Positions 44,977 through 55,729 of a stretch of DNA of 64,000 bases are shown piece after piece; the stretch's first letter is position 1, and each line of letters begins with the position of its first letter. Position numbers and translations under genes: made by a program. Under the pieces are notes generated by a model. The model had not been told where the DNA came from, made no database searches, and saw nothing but the letters and a program-made list of their open reading frames with translations. The stretch is from Nematostella vectensis (lineage: Eukaryota > Cnidaria > Anthozoa > Actiniaria > Edwardsiidae), in assembly GCF_932526225.1 (NCBI RefSeq), contig NC_064041.1:13639451-13703450 (forward strand), read 5' to 3'.

Positions 44977-46100
44977 CTGTAGGAAAATGTAAAATCACTC
45001 TGAATAATCTCATTTTTCTGCCCCGCTTCTCATATCAGACATATTGTTGCTGGGTTTGCAATGTTTTATATTTTGGGTATATTTTTCCACAGCAATGTCC
45101 ACAGAACTACTATGATTGCAAATCATTGCACAAAAAAATAAGACAAAATTGATTACATGATTTCAAAACGAGGCAAATACAGGCAGGAGACAAACAGATT
45201 CTTCAGAAATCATTGGGCTCCATAGAATACTGCAGTGTTACATACAAAAGCTATTGTAATGGAAAAGCTATATGTTGTAACACGAGAAGTAATCATTTCA
45301 GTAGGTCATAGCCACCACTTAGACCCAAATAGCTTACTGGGTATGTACAGGCATGCAGCTCAGGGTGGGCACACGGGTTGTGCCCCTCCCACTCAACCAC
45401 AAAAAGCCGTCTTAATGGACGTTTTGCCATATTATCTTTGACTGTACATCCCCTCCCAAAATTATCAGATTACCTGTTATGGTTTATATCAGACTTCATC
45501 TTTTCCCTTTTTAGACATACGATGCCTTCAGTTAAATAATTTCTTTTGTTTAACATAATAATACAACAAGCAATTTTTTTTGTCCCTTTTCTCTTATAAA
45601 ACAGAGAAACCATGAAACGAAGGGTTAGTGATCAGCCAAGACAGTGGCTTCAAAGAAGAGGGTCTTGTATAGATATGGCTTATGGATGGAAAATGTGCCA
45701 ACTGCCCAAAGGCAAATCTATAAGAATATAGATTTTACCCTTTCAATAGAATGACCAGCTAATCTGAGCTCGAGCACTTCACTTCTCTGTGAGAACTTCT
45801 AGTTAATATCTATAAATATTTTATTCTAATAGGCCACTTTTGCTAAGAGATCATGTGATTTTTTGGGTGGCAAACTAGCGCGCGCTTAGACTTTTAGGGG
45901 CAGAATAACAGCAACAAAAAGCAACTCATTTGTTTACGCATTTTCAGTGGTTATTTTTGCTTCTGGGTTTTTTTAAGGGTAGCAATTTTTGGTTTGCAGG
46001 TAATTCTTTAAGTTCCTATGATTTCAAATTATCTGACGAGCATCGTTCCTGTTACTTTTACCAAGAAGCGCACCAAAAAGTGCATTTAACATTTCTACCA
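44977..46100. other. No gene recognised
   Basis: AT-rich sequence with short random-looking frames only. No repeat, RNA gene or splice-supported exon found. Confidence 0.5.
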
Positions 46101-46128
46101 CCCTTGTAGTATAGGCCCCTTTTTTGTA

Positions 46129-46194
46129 TTTCGCTGGGCTGGTGTTCATGTTCGTTCTCTCTTTCCTCGCGAACGCCAGCCCAGCGAAAGAAGC
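46129..46194. repeat. Short inverted repeat (hairpin)
   Basis: TTTCGCTGGGCTGGTGTTC pairs with GAACGCCAGCCCAGCGAAA, a stem of about 19 bp with one mismatch around an ~28-nt loop. Probably a fragment of a MITE. Confidence 0.7.
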
Positions 46195-46641
46195 CTCTGT
46201 TAGCAGGGAATCCTACCAGCCACAAACACCTCTAAACTAACTTGCGTGTGAACCGCGCAAGACTGCGATAGAAGAGGGACTGATCGCACGTGCATGGGGA
46301 GGAGAAGGCAACGGAACGGTTAACATACCCGGTGATTTCTTTATTATAAAAAAAGTTCCTTTAAAAGTACTATTGCCTATCATTATTTCTGTAATCACTT
46401 TTACCTACTTCAGACCTCATCCTGCGCTTTTAAAAATGGCTATTTGCTTAAAATGGCTATTACATACACCTATTTCTAGAAACGTTGCAAGCCAGGGTGG
46501 GTCAAATGGGTCATTCCTCATACAAATCCTGCAAAAAGTGGTCCTGCGCCCGACCCTAGCTATGCGCTTGCATTGCACGAGAGTGTCCAGTGGTTGTTTT
46601 AGGGTCTCAGTCACAACTGTGACCGCCATATAGAGGTATTA

Positions 46642-47138
46642 GGGAGTGGTCATTAATTACTGGGGGGGGGGGGGGCAAATATGTAGGGGGGCGACGTTTT
46701 TTGGGCATGGATTTAGGGGGGTCACATTTCTTTGGGCTGCCATTAAAGGGGGGTCACATTTGTGTGGGCGTCAAATTTAAGTCTGGTTTTAATATAATAA
46801 TGAACAAGAAAGTCATTGTTGAAAAGAAAATTGTATTCAGTTCACAATGTTTCCTACTATTGTATATCTAGTTCCATATTGTTCAGGTACCAATCTTTTC
46901 TTTGTATAAATAAATTTTGAGAAACACTCTTATGGTTGACAGACAAAGCTGCCCGTTTAAATCAGTTGAACAAAACCTAGACTCAGTTGTTGCAAAACCT
47001 AGACTCAAATGTCTTTCTTTCTATATGTAAAAATCTATATTTTATGTACATCTACACCCAGCATGTATATCAAGGTTGAGCCCAGGGTTTTGAAAAATTG
47101 CCGCCCCACCCCCACCCCAGTAATTAATGACCGCTCCC
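46642..47138. mobile_element. MITE with PIF/Harbinger-like ends, 497 bp
   Basis: Inverted ends GGGAGTGGTCATTAATTACT and (right, complement) GGGAGCGGTCATTAATTACT are flanked by TTA on both sides (46639-46641, 47139-47141). A 3-bp TTA duplication with G-rich ends is the PIF/Harbinger pattern. Non-coding. Confidence 0.8.
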
Positions 47139-47194
47139 TTACTATATACAGTCAATTGAAAAAACGTTGTCATCAACGGGCTTCGCGACTACGC

Positions 47195-48165
47195 GACAAG
47201 CCACTGTATACATCACTTGGCACGGTCCCTAGGGTGGCCGCTTAATAGAGGTACCACTGTATACATTACTTGGTACGGTCCCTAGGGTGGTCGCTTAATA
47301 GAGGTACCACTGTATACATCACTTGGGACGGTCCCTAGGGTGGCCGCTTAATAGAGGTACCACTGTATACATTACTTGGCACGGTCCCTAGGGTGGTCGC
47401 TTAATAGAGGTACCACTGTATACATCACTTGGCACGGTCCCTAGGGTGGCCGCTTAATAGAGGTACCACTGTATACATCACTTAGCATGGTCCCTAGGGT
47501 GGTCGCTTAATAGAGGTACCACTGTAAACATCACTTGGCACGGTCCCTAGGGTGGTCGCTTAATAGAGGTGCCACTGTATACATCACTTAGCACGATCCC
47601 TAGGGTGGCCGCTTAATAGAGGTAGCACTGTATACATCACTTGGCACGGTCCCTAGGGTGGCCGCTTAATAGAGGTACCACTGTATACATCACTTGGCAC
47701 GGTCCCTAGGGTGGCCGCTTAATAGAGGTACCACTGTATACATCACTTGGCACGGTCCCTAGGGTGGCCGCTTTAATAGAGGTACCACTGTATACATCAC
47801 TTGGGACGGTCCCTAGGGTGGCCGCTTAATAGAGGTACCACTGTATACATTACTTGGCACGGTCCCTAGGGTGGCCGCTTTAATAGAGGTACCACTGTAT
47901 ACATCACTTGGCACGGTCCCTAGGGTGGCCGCTTAATAGAGGTACCACTGTATACATCACTTGGCACGGTCCCTAGGGTGGCCGCTTAATAGAGGTACCA
48001 CTGTATACATTACTTGGCACGGTCCCTAGGGTGGCCGCTTAATAGAGGTACCACTGTATACATCACTTGGCACGGTCCCTAGGGTGGCCGCTTTAATAGA
48101 GGTACCACTGTATACATCACTTGGCACGGTCTCAAGGGTGGCCGCTTAATAGAGGTACCACTGTC
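47195..48165. repeat. 53-bp satellite array, ~18 copies
   Basis: Units of CACTTGGCACGGTCCCTAGGGTGGCCGCTTAATAGAGGTACCACTGTATACAT type (core GGTCCCTAGGGTGG). Variants include C/T in the first TATACAT[CT]AC and an extra T in GCTTTAATAG. The array ends 39 bp from the stop codon of the minus-strand death-domain gene, so it probably forms much of that gene's 3' UTR. Confidence 0.95.
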
Positions 48166-48203
48166 TTAAAACTCTACCCATAGAGGATCATCCTGTGACC
48201 ACT

Positions 48204-51200
48204 CTACACATTCTCCGACTCCACCCAGCATAGTATCTCCTCCACTACATCGCGCCTCTTTAAGTTTTCAGTTTGTAGCAATTCCATAAGCTCCTTAACC
48301 GTCATGCCTTTCGAGTATTGATACAGAATAACGTCTGTCTGGCTGGAAGGCTTCTCTTCTAGAATTCTTATCCCGCATTTATCAATACCCATGGCCTCTC
48401 CAAGCATGCGATAGTCATCCCAGAAAGGTTGCTTAACGTCTAGCATAAGACATACTCTTTTGTACACATCAACCGGCATGTCCGAGGCCTTCATCCTTAG
48501 CTTCTCTTCACGGGTGGGTCTTGTCTTAGGCCCTGTCACCCAGTTACCCGGTAGTTGGTGCGGCTCTCTCGGGTCAAGTCTTCCTAAACCGTGACTGTAA
48601 GCTCCTAGTGGGGCTGTCTCAGTTGCGGTTGGGGTTGTCGGTCGGCTGCGTTTTTCTAGGACTTCAAAGCAAGAAAGCTTAGATTTAGTCATATCCTCAG
48701 ATAGTCGGCCATTTACCGTTAAAATGAGGATGCATTGACTCTGAAACTAGGTGTCGTATCCCACGCTCGCATGAGAGCGTTGCGCGAATGCTCGCATAGT
48801 AGCGTTGCGTGAATGCTCGGATAGGAGCGTTGCGTGAATGCTCGGATAGGAGCGTTGCGTGAATGCTCGGATAGGAGCGTTGCGCGAGTGACACAAAGAA
48901 CGACACTGACACTACAAGGGTATCGAATCTAGATTCCTTTGATATATTTTTTGATAGCCATGTCCGCGAAGCACTGCGGGTTACGAAGCAGCACATGGAC
49001 ACGTCCCCTCACAGTTAATGTATGTACCTTTGAAATAGATATACACAACATGTTTGGGGCAGAGTCCATTTCAGCCTGCATTTCACATCTTAATTTTTGG
49101 GAGAGGTCCCCAATACCATAAAATAGAGCGCTGAACACGAAAGCATTTTTTTGGGTCAAGTCAATTTATTCTTGCCACCGCCACGCCGCCATCTTACACT
49201 CCTGCTCAATGCCGTGTCATTTCAAGAATCCATTTCGATCGGCTAATTCAAGCAAGTAACTGAGAAACTTTCAATAAAATATAATTAAAAAGTATCAGAC
49301 TTGAATCGTGGATTGTTATTTTAAAGTTTTCTTGCTAATAAACCGTTGTATTTTCAATTGTAAGCAATAACAAAGGAGTGGTTGATTGATTTTCTTTAAC
49401 TAACAAAGGACCTCCTCACCTGCTTTTGCCGCTTTCAAAAGGTCCCCCCGGACGTCATTACGACGGATATGCTGCAACCCATCGGCTAGCTCCCCGACCG
49501 TTATTCCAGGATACTTCCATTTCAGCCAGCGCAACATCTGCTTGGTTGGGCTGTGGGCGTTTTTTTTGGAGGCGTCAAAGCTCTCATATTTTGAGTTCGG
49601 GATCTTGAGCCTGTGGCATAGATTCTTCCAGTTCTTCACAGCTCGCGACTCCTTGTCCAGGAGGCTGGACAATTTCAGTAGTATCTCTGATTGTGGTGTT
49701 ATGACATCTTTTACTAATTGGGCACCTGTGAAAACATATAAATTTGAGAAAAGGAAGCTTGCTAAGACGATACGAAAAATGCCTACAATGGCATTTCTTG
49801 ACATCAGCCAAAGTAAAAGCATATGTTAAGTTCGTAGGCAGCTATATTAACTCTTCTTTACAATCTCAACCTTGAGAAAGGTTGAATTGGCCTCCAAAGT
49901 AAATCATCCATGGTACGTGTAAGTCGTACTGCATATGCCTGTTTCACACCAACACGTGCAGATTTTCGGTGAAGATGTCACGTGTGGGAGGCCCCACCCC
50001 CTCCTTGCCCCTGACGTTTGACAGGGGTGTACCCCGAAATGTCAAGCACGTCCTAAGCACATGTTAGTGGCGCTTGGGCCATGCAGCACAAAGAAAAACT
50101 GGATTTATTGGGGCAGGACTACGATTCCTACATTTTTCGGAAGCTTTTCAGAAGATTCGCTTAGTCAAAATTCTGGCTACGAGCCGTACAGGTATATGAT
50201 TTATGCACACAAGAAAATAGGGAAAAAAACATTTGCATTACGAATTGGCTGACAGAGCCTTAGATTTTTCTGTTTGTTTTAGCACAATATAAAACACAAT
50301 GTGTTGTCACAATGGATTTTTGCCTAGATATTGAATATATCAACTTGATTACCAAAATGTACACATGGAAGAGGAATTTAAAGAATTTGGCAGGATTCAG
50401 AATTTATCATTATTATTGTTATTATTGTTATTATCATCGTCATTATCATCGTCATCGTCATCATCATCATCATTATTACCCCAACATCTTCTCATATATA
50501 TCACTCACCATTGAGATTATTTAGATGCCTCACTACGTCATTCCTTTCCATATCTTTCAGGTGGTCCCTAAGCTGACTGATACTAGTTGTATCATTGATG
50601 CCACTCAAATATAAGAACAAATTCTCAGTTGGACTTGTCTTGGGTTCTCCAAATGTATCCACATGTTTCTTTGTTAAGCCAAGCTGCATAGCGAATGATT
50701 TCCAATCCCCAATTGAGTTAGATCTGATGTCTAGCCGGGCTTTGAAAATTTCAATGAATTCTGGAACCTTATGACACAGATCAGAAACATTCCAATTTTC
50801 AGAGTATTTTTCTACAAATAAAAAAAAAGCAATATTACCATTGGAAATAGGATATGTTAGTGGTGCTGGTTATGTATGGTTGTTTTGTCTTGCCTGGCAA
50901 CACTGTATTTTGAGGCCATGAATAAATAAATCTGTGAGCTAATCATGTCCTTGAAGCTGTAATGCTGAATTTCAAGAGTACAGATATACAGCTTGGTCAA
51001 GATTAAAGCATAGAATGTACCTCTGCTAGTTGACATACGACACATGTCTGACCATAGAAAACAGCTGAGGAGGAAATAATTATAGAACCCGGAGAAAAGC
51101 CTTTAGAGCAGTTTTACACAGGCGTTTGCAGTTATACCGCACATTATTCTTACCAAGCAAGCAAATAATGTCATTCCTGTGTATCCTTCTTAGAGCGTCT

Positions 51201-53577
51201 TTTAGTTGTTTCACAGTCAGATCAGGATGTGAGACGTTTAGGGTTTCAAACAAATCCACAGTGGGACTTGTCTCTGCACACAGTTCAAATGATGTTAAGA
51301 TGTTCGCATCGATCTTAAAGTAATATGCAAGATGACGCCAGTTATTAATCACACGATGTTCTCTGTCCAACATAAGGTACAATTTCTCCATGATCTCAGC
51401 ATTTTCTGAAAGGCAGGTATCTAGTCGGAGACCTAAAAAATGTGCACAAATTACATTAGTTTTAAAAAAATCTTGCAATTCACTTTAGATAGTATCAAAC
51501 CAAGGGACAGAATTTTGGGCAATCTCTTTAAATAAAAGATAAAAAAATATCCTATAATGATTCTAGCCAAAAAAAAACACCAGAATAGTAAATTATTAGC
51601 AAATCCGGGTGGTGGTGTAGAGGTGAATACAACCGAGATGCTCCCCATCCCAATTACTTTGATATCTCTTCTGACTCACACTAATACCCTTGGACTTGGA
51701 CATTGTTTTGAGTTGTTTTCACCTCACATAATTCAAATAAAGTGGAACCTGGATTTTACAAAATGCCTTGGGAGAAAGAAAATGTATTGTAAAATCCAGG
51801 TACTGTGCAAAGAGGTCCTCGATTTTACGATATAAAGGAAAATCCATAGAAAATATTGTTGTAGCAAGGTCGGGTTAACTATCAACTTTGGTAAAATAAT
51901 ATTTTGTAACTGTTCTCTGTGTAAGATGGTTACTCTCTGTGGGATTGTAATCTGTTTTTAACAAGATCTGACAAGTGAAAAAATCGATTAACTGTAATGT
52001 ACGTGTGTGGTGTCTTTTGTTTTTCTCTCTTTGTTGGTAGACAAAATCAGTAATATTGTTGTTATTACGCTTAGGAGCACAGATTTGTATGGTAAAATCA
52101 AGTATATCGATGTGTTGTTAGATCAACACATTTCACTGTATTTTCGCCGAAAGAAAGGAATGTCATAACTTGAGCTACCCTTATAGCTGATACCGTAATG
52201 ATTCAAATAAGCACCCTCTTTTAAATAAGCACCCCCCCCCCCCCAATAAGCGCCCCCTTTGACCTTGAATTTTGAAATAAGCGCCCCCTCCCAAATAAGC
52301 GCTGCCCCCTTCCCTCCCCCTAAAAGTATCCCAACAAAAGCCCAAATTGAATGGTGTAAATCTTCATTCAATTTAGCTAGCATTGACATTCTTACATTAC
52401 AACGATATTGTCATCGATTTATAAACAATCTAACAGCATTTTTATTGTAGTTTCAGTTTCTTGCAAATAAAGAAGCTGGTATTTTCCGGTGAAATTGAAT
52501 AAGCGCCCCCTCCCAAATAACCGCCCCCTCTCTAAGTGCCCGGGCGCTTATTCGAATCATTACGGTAAACCATTTTCTCCATTATCTCCTCTCATCACTC
52601 ATCAAAAACACTTATTATTTGAGCAGCTAATATATTTTATCCTGATTGACCTTACTGAGTGGATCATAAACCTGTGGGATACACATTAATTTAATTAGCA
52701 CTATTACACTCTAAAGTTTTGCTTTTCTTTTTGTTAGCTTGACAACTAGAATTTGACAATTACAACTTGTTTCAAGGATTTATGAAAATTATGATAACTC
52801 TATTAGACAGTTAATTAACTTGCTTGTTTTAGAATTGAATGTCTTGAAATGATACTGTTCCTTAATACAAACGTTAACATTTAATACAGTGTTAATTCTT
52901 ATTTAGTTATGCTGGCATCATGTATGTAAATGGTGGATATTGGGAGGTCTACTGCTTAGAGTGGCACTGTCTTGGAAAAATCTTAAATCTGTGAAAACTA
53001 TGTACATACATGTACAAAATATAGGACAAAGTAACGACACTATACCTTCAACCTCCCTTTGAAGTAATTCTTCTTCATTCTGATTAGCCATATGCTTGTC
53101 AATGTCTTTCAGGGAATCAAGAGCAACCTTGTCAACTTGATGAGGTGTTGATATCTTGAGTCCAGCTACACAACCAGATATATCTTTCATGGCATTTTGG
53201 TCTGTTATGGGGATCTCTCTCTGCCCTTGTTGGCACAACACTGCAGCAGGCTCATCACTCTCTGTTACCTTTTTTTCTGGATGCATGGAGTTTTGAGTGC
53301 TGATATCACATATATTTATGGTTGTTGGAATTTTGGAGTCAGAGTGGTGACTAGCTAAGTTGACTTCAGATGTATTTTCTGGACACGTAGAAGTAATATT
53401 CCCCTGTTGTTTTCTAGATATTTTCTTAGTGGAGTCTACAACAACCTCATTCATTCCCTCAAAGACCCTCTGTTGGTGTTGTACCTCAGTTATTTGGCAA
53501 ACGGAACTGCTTGTGTTGTTGCTGCCTTTGATTTTTATCTTTGCTCTTAAGCACCTTCGCTTTAAAGCTTTTAGCAT
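48204..53577 (-). CDS. Protein with a disordered N-terminus and four tandem death domains
   Basis: Exons 53577-53046, 51432-51154, 50811-50509, 49725-49420 and 48661-48204 join in phase 1 at every intron (625 aa). Residues 1-177 are Ser/Thr/Gln-rich and disordered. Four death-fold domains follow: 178-270, 271-371, 372-473 and about 535-620. Each shows the helix-3 W (WRHLAYYF, WKSFAMQL, WKNLCHRL, and YRMLGEAM in the fourth), then S-P-T, then a T-V/I...L stretch and the RND/RRD motif (HRNDI, ERNDV, RRNDV, KRRDV). The fourth looks closest to UNC5/ankyrin-type death domains. There is no TIR, kinase, caspase or membrane segment, so it should be a cytosolic adaptor or scaffold. A non-coding or short-coding first exon probably ends at donor 55389 (ATTAGG/GTAAGA); joined to an acceptor before 53586 it would add MIRPVL in frame. 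Introns carry a 25-bp repeat and MITEs. Confidence 0.85.
48765..48895. repeat. 25-bp minisatellite
   Basis: Five units of ATAGGAGCGTTGCGTGAATG plus CTCGG in the last intron of the minus-strand death-domain gene. Confidence 0.85.
50398..50480. repeat. Trinucleotide-rich microsatellite (ATT/ATC)
   Basis: Runs of TTATTG, TCATCG and CATCAT in the intron next to the third death-domain exon (donor at 50508). Confidence 0.8.
52193..52565. mobile_element. MITE with a TA duplication, 373 bp
   Basis: Inverted ends CCGTAATGATTCAAATAAGC and (right, complement) CCGTAATGATTCGAATAAGC lie between TA dinucleotides (52191-52192, 52566-52567). Internal copies of AAATAAGCGCCCCCTCCC repeat the subterminal motif. 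The TA target suggests a Tc1/mariner-driven element. It lies in the first intron after the 53046 donor. Confidence 0.8.
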
Positions 53578-54584
53578 GAGGACGGGCTACAGTGAGGGAA
53601 GAATATTTGCTCATCAACTACCATCTCTTTTATCTTTCATCTAAAAAAACAGTATCAAATTAATTTTGCAGCATCTTATTTGTTCTGATAATCATATATA
53701 AATACTCTAATTACTTTTGTTAGGAAAACTAAGCAAACCCTTACAGGCTTTTACAAGTAGTCCACCCTTTATAGGAAGATCAAATTATCTTTTCATTAAA
53801 AAAGATAAGTTAGTGATTTGAACAATAAACAGTATACATGAATAGACAACCAAATAATCATAGTTGAAATAGTCATCAACAAATATGTACAAAGTTTTGA
53901 TTACATATAACAATATTATATAATTATAATGACAAACATAGAGTATAAAACAGAACAATCTCCGACCAGAATGTGGGGAACTATGCTGACGGTATTCATA
54001 GAAGTCCAAGGTGTGAGGAGAAGTATTAAGTGTAATTAACAATTTTACATTTCTTGCAAACCGCAACAATCAAATAATAAGTTTTCTTGATTAATAAAGC
54101 GCAAAAGAACTCCCACATCATGTCTTAATTCTCAATCCTCAAACTTTCTGATGTGCAAAACAGTTAGCTAATGTACATCTATATTATTAGGGGAAAAATA
54201 ATAAATCGTCTGGTACCACAGTACAGACGATAAAAAGCAGGAAAAGTGTATAAATATTTACAATTGGTTGATTGTTTTGAGAAAAAAAGTGGCACAATTT
54301 TAATAGAGATTTGGCAGAGTCGCCAGATTTGTGTGACACCAATGCCATCAGACATTTAGCATTGTAACAGGCAGGCCAGATGCCTTGAGATGAAAATGGC
54401 TCGAGAGCAGAATAAAAACAATGAGACTGTAAATAATATACAAAATCTACTATGGCGTTGTAGCAGTAGGTAGATGGCCTTGATGAGATGGAATCTATGC
54501 AAAGAAAGAGCAGGCACCTGAGCTCCCTAAGCTATAAGTCCCTTGCTTGCATCAAAGCAAAAAACGTGTACTCCTTCTTGCTAA

Positions 54585-55069
54585 TGCACTAGTCATTTTA
54601 AACCCCCACCCCCATGGTCTCAGGGAAGTGTGGGGTCAATGTGGGGGTTTAGAGCATTTTTGAACGAGAATCTGTCCCAAAGGGTTGGGGGAATTAGCAG
54701 CTTTTGACTTTAAGACTTGTCCCCACCATGAGAGCTTTGAGACAAAAACATAACATCACTAATGTACTTTGCAAAAGTCATGTCAGTTTTTTGGTTGGAG
54801 ATATGAATGATAACTAATGCCAGACAAAGATAATTAATTTCTCATTTTTTTGGTAACTGTTATCTTCATAGTTAGTTAAGATAAAGGCATTTTTCAGATG
54901 ACTTGTTGTAGGGTAGTTGCCTGTAGTTTGCATCCCGAGGGGTAGGGGCATTTTACTACAGTTTTGTCCCCAGGGGGTGGAGGCTTTTCTCTGTTTCGTA
55001 CAGGGTCAAAGTCTAATCCCCCACCCTTACCCGGGACAATGTGGGTGGGGGGTTTAATTGACTAGTACA
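54585..55069. mobile_element. MITE copy 1 flanking the death-domain promoter
   Basis: Inverted ends TGCACTAGTCATTTT...GACTAGTACA with TAA duplicated at 54582-54584 and 55070-55072. The interior is rich in AACCCCCACCCCCA and its complement. It is closely related to 55982-56563 in the same orientation. The 3-bp TWA target fits PIF/Harbinger. Confidence 0.85.
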
Positions 55070-55389
55070 TAAAGATGATTTGAGACTGGAACAGTCAACT
55101 TGAAGAAATAGTAAAATACAACTAATTTGGTCACCTTTAAGCGTTATTTGATTAACACCGAAAACTTGGCCATTTAGGTTGACTCACTTATATATATATA
55201 GCAAACTAAACTTTTAACAAAATTCGTCGATAGTAAAGGAAGTTAGGGCAACAGAAAGGAGAAGACTCAAAAAATATTTCGGGGAATACCCCCTCCGTAT
55301 CGAATGTTTTCGACTAAAAGGAACAATATAAATGACAAACGAGAGAAAATAGATCTATTATTGTAAAAAAAAAAAAGAGTAATCTTACC

Positions 55390-55729
55390 CTAATCATTTT
55401 GCAGGCATCTCAGTCCATAATGATTACCATGGATGCGCTATTTTCCGCATTTTTACAAGTGCAAAACGGATCGTGCAAAACAGCAATGGAGGCTTTAGTT
55501 TTCCGCTTTGTCTCTAGTGTATGACGGGATAGCTCGTACCAGTCCTTCTCTCAAACAGACTTGGTCGTCTGCGCACAGTTCTGCGCAGGGCGGAAGTTAG
55601 TACCAGAACCGCGTTGCTAAACCTCTAGACTTTGTCTTAGTTAGCAACAGTTTCTTGTTGGATTTCAGTAATCACCACATCACCACCGATATTGCGTCCC
55701 CTGTTGGAAGTAGGGATTGTATTTTTAAT
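55390..55729. promoter_or_regulatory. Shared promoter interval of the two death-domain genes
   Basis: Lies between a probable minus-strand first-exon donor (55389) and the plus-strand ATG (55730). It contains a GC-richer core with TGCGCACAGTTCTGCGCAGGGCGG (55570-55593), suggestive of a CpG-type bidirectional promoter. Both genes must start here unless distant exons exist. Confidence 0.6.

Noticed and set aside
47195-48165. 53-bp satellite as a possible CRISPR or tRNA array
   Set aside because: No unique spacers and no cloverleaf; units are contiguous and near-identical.
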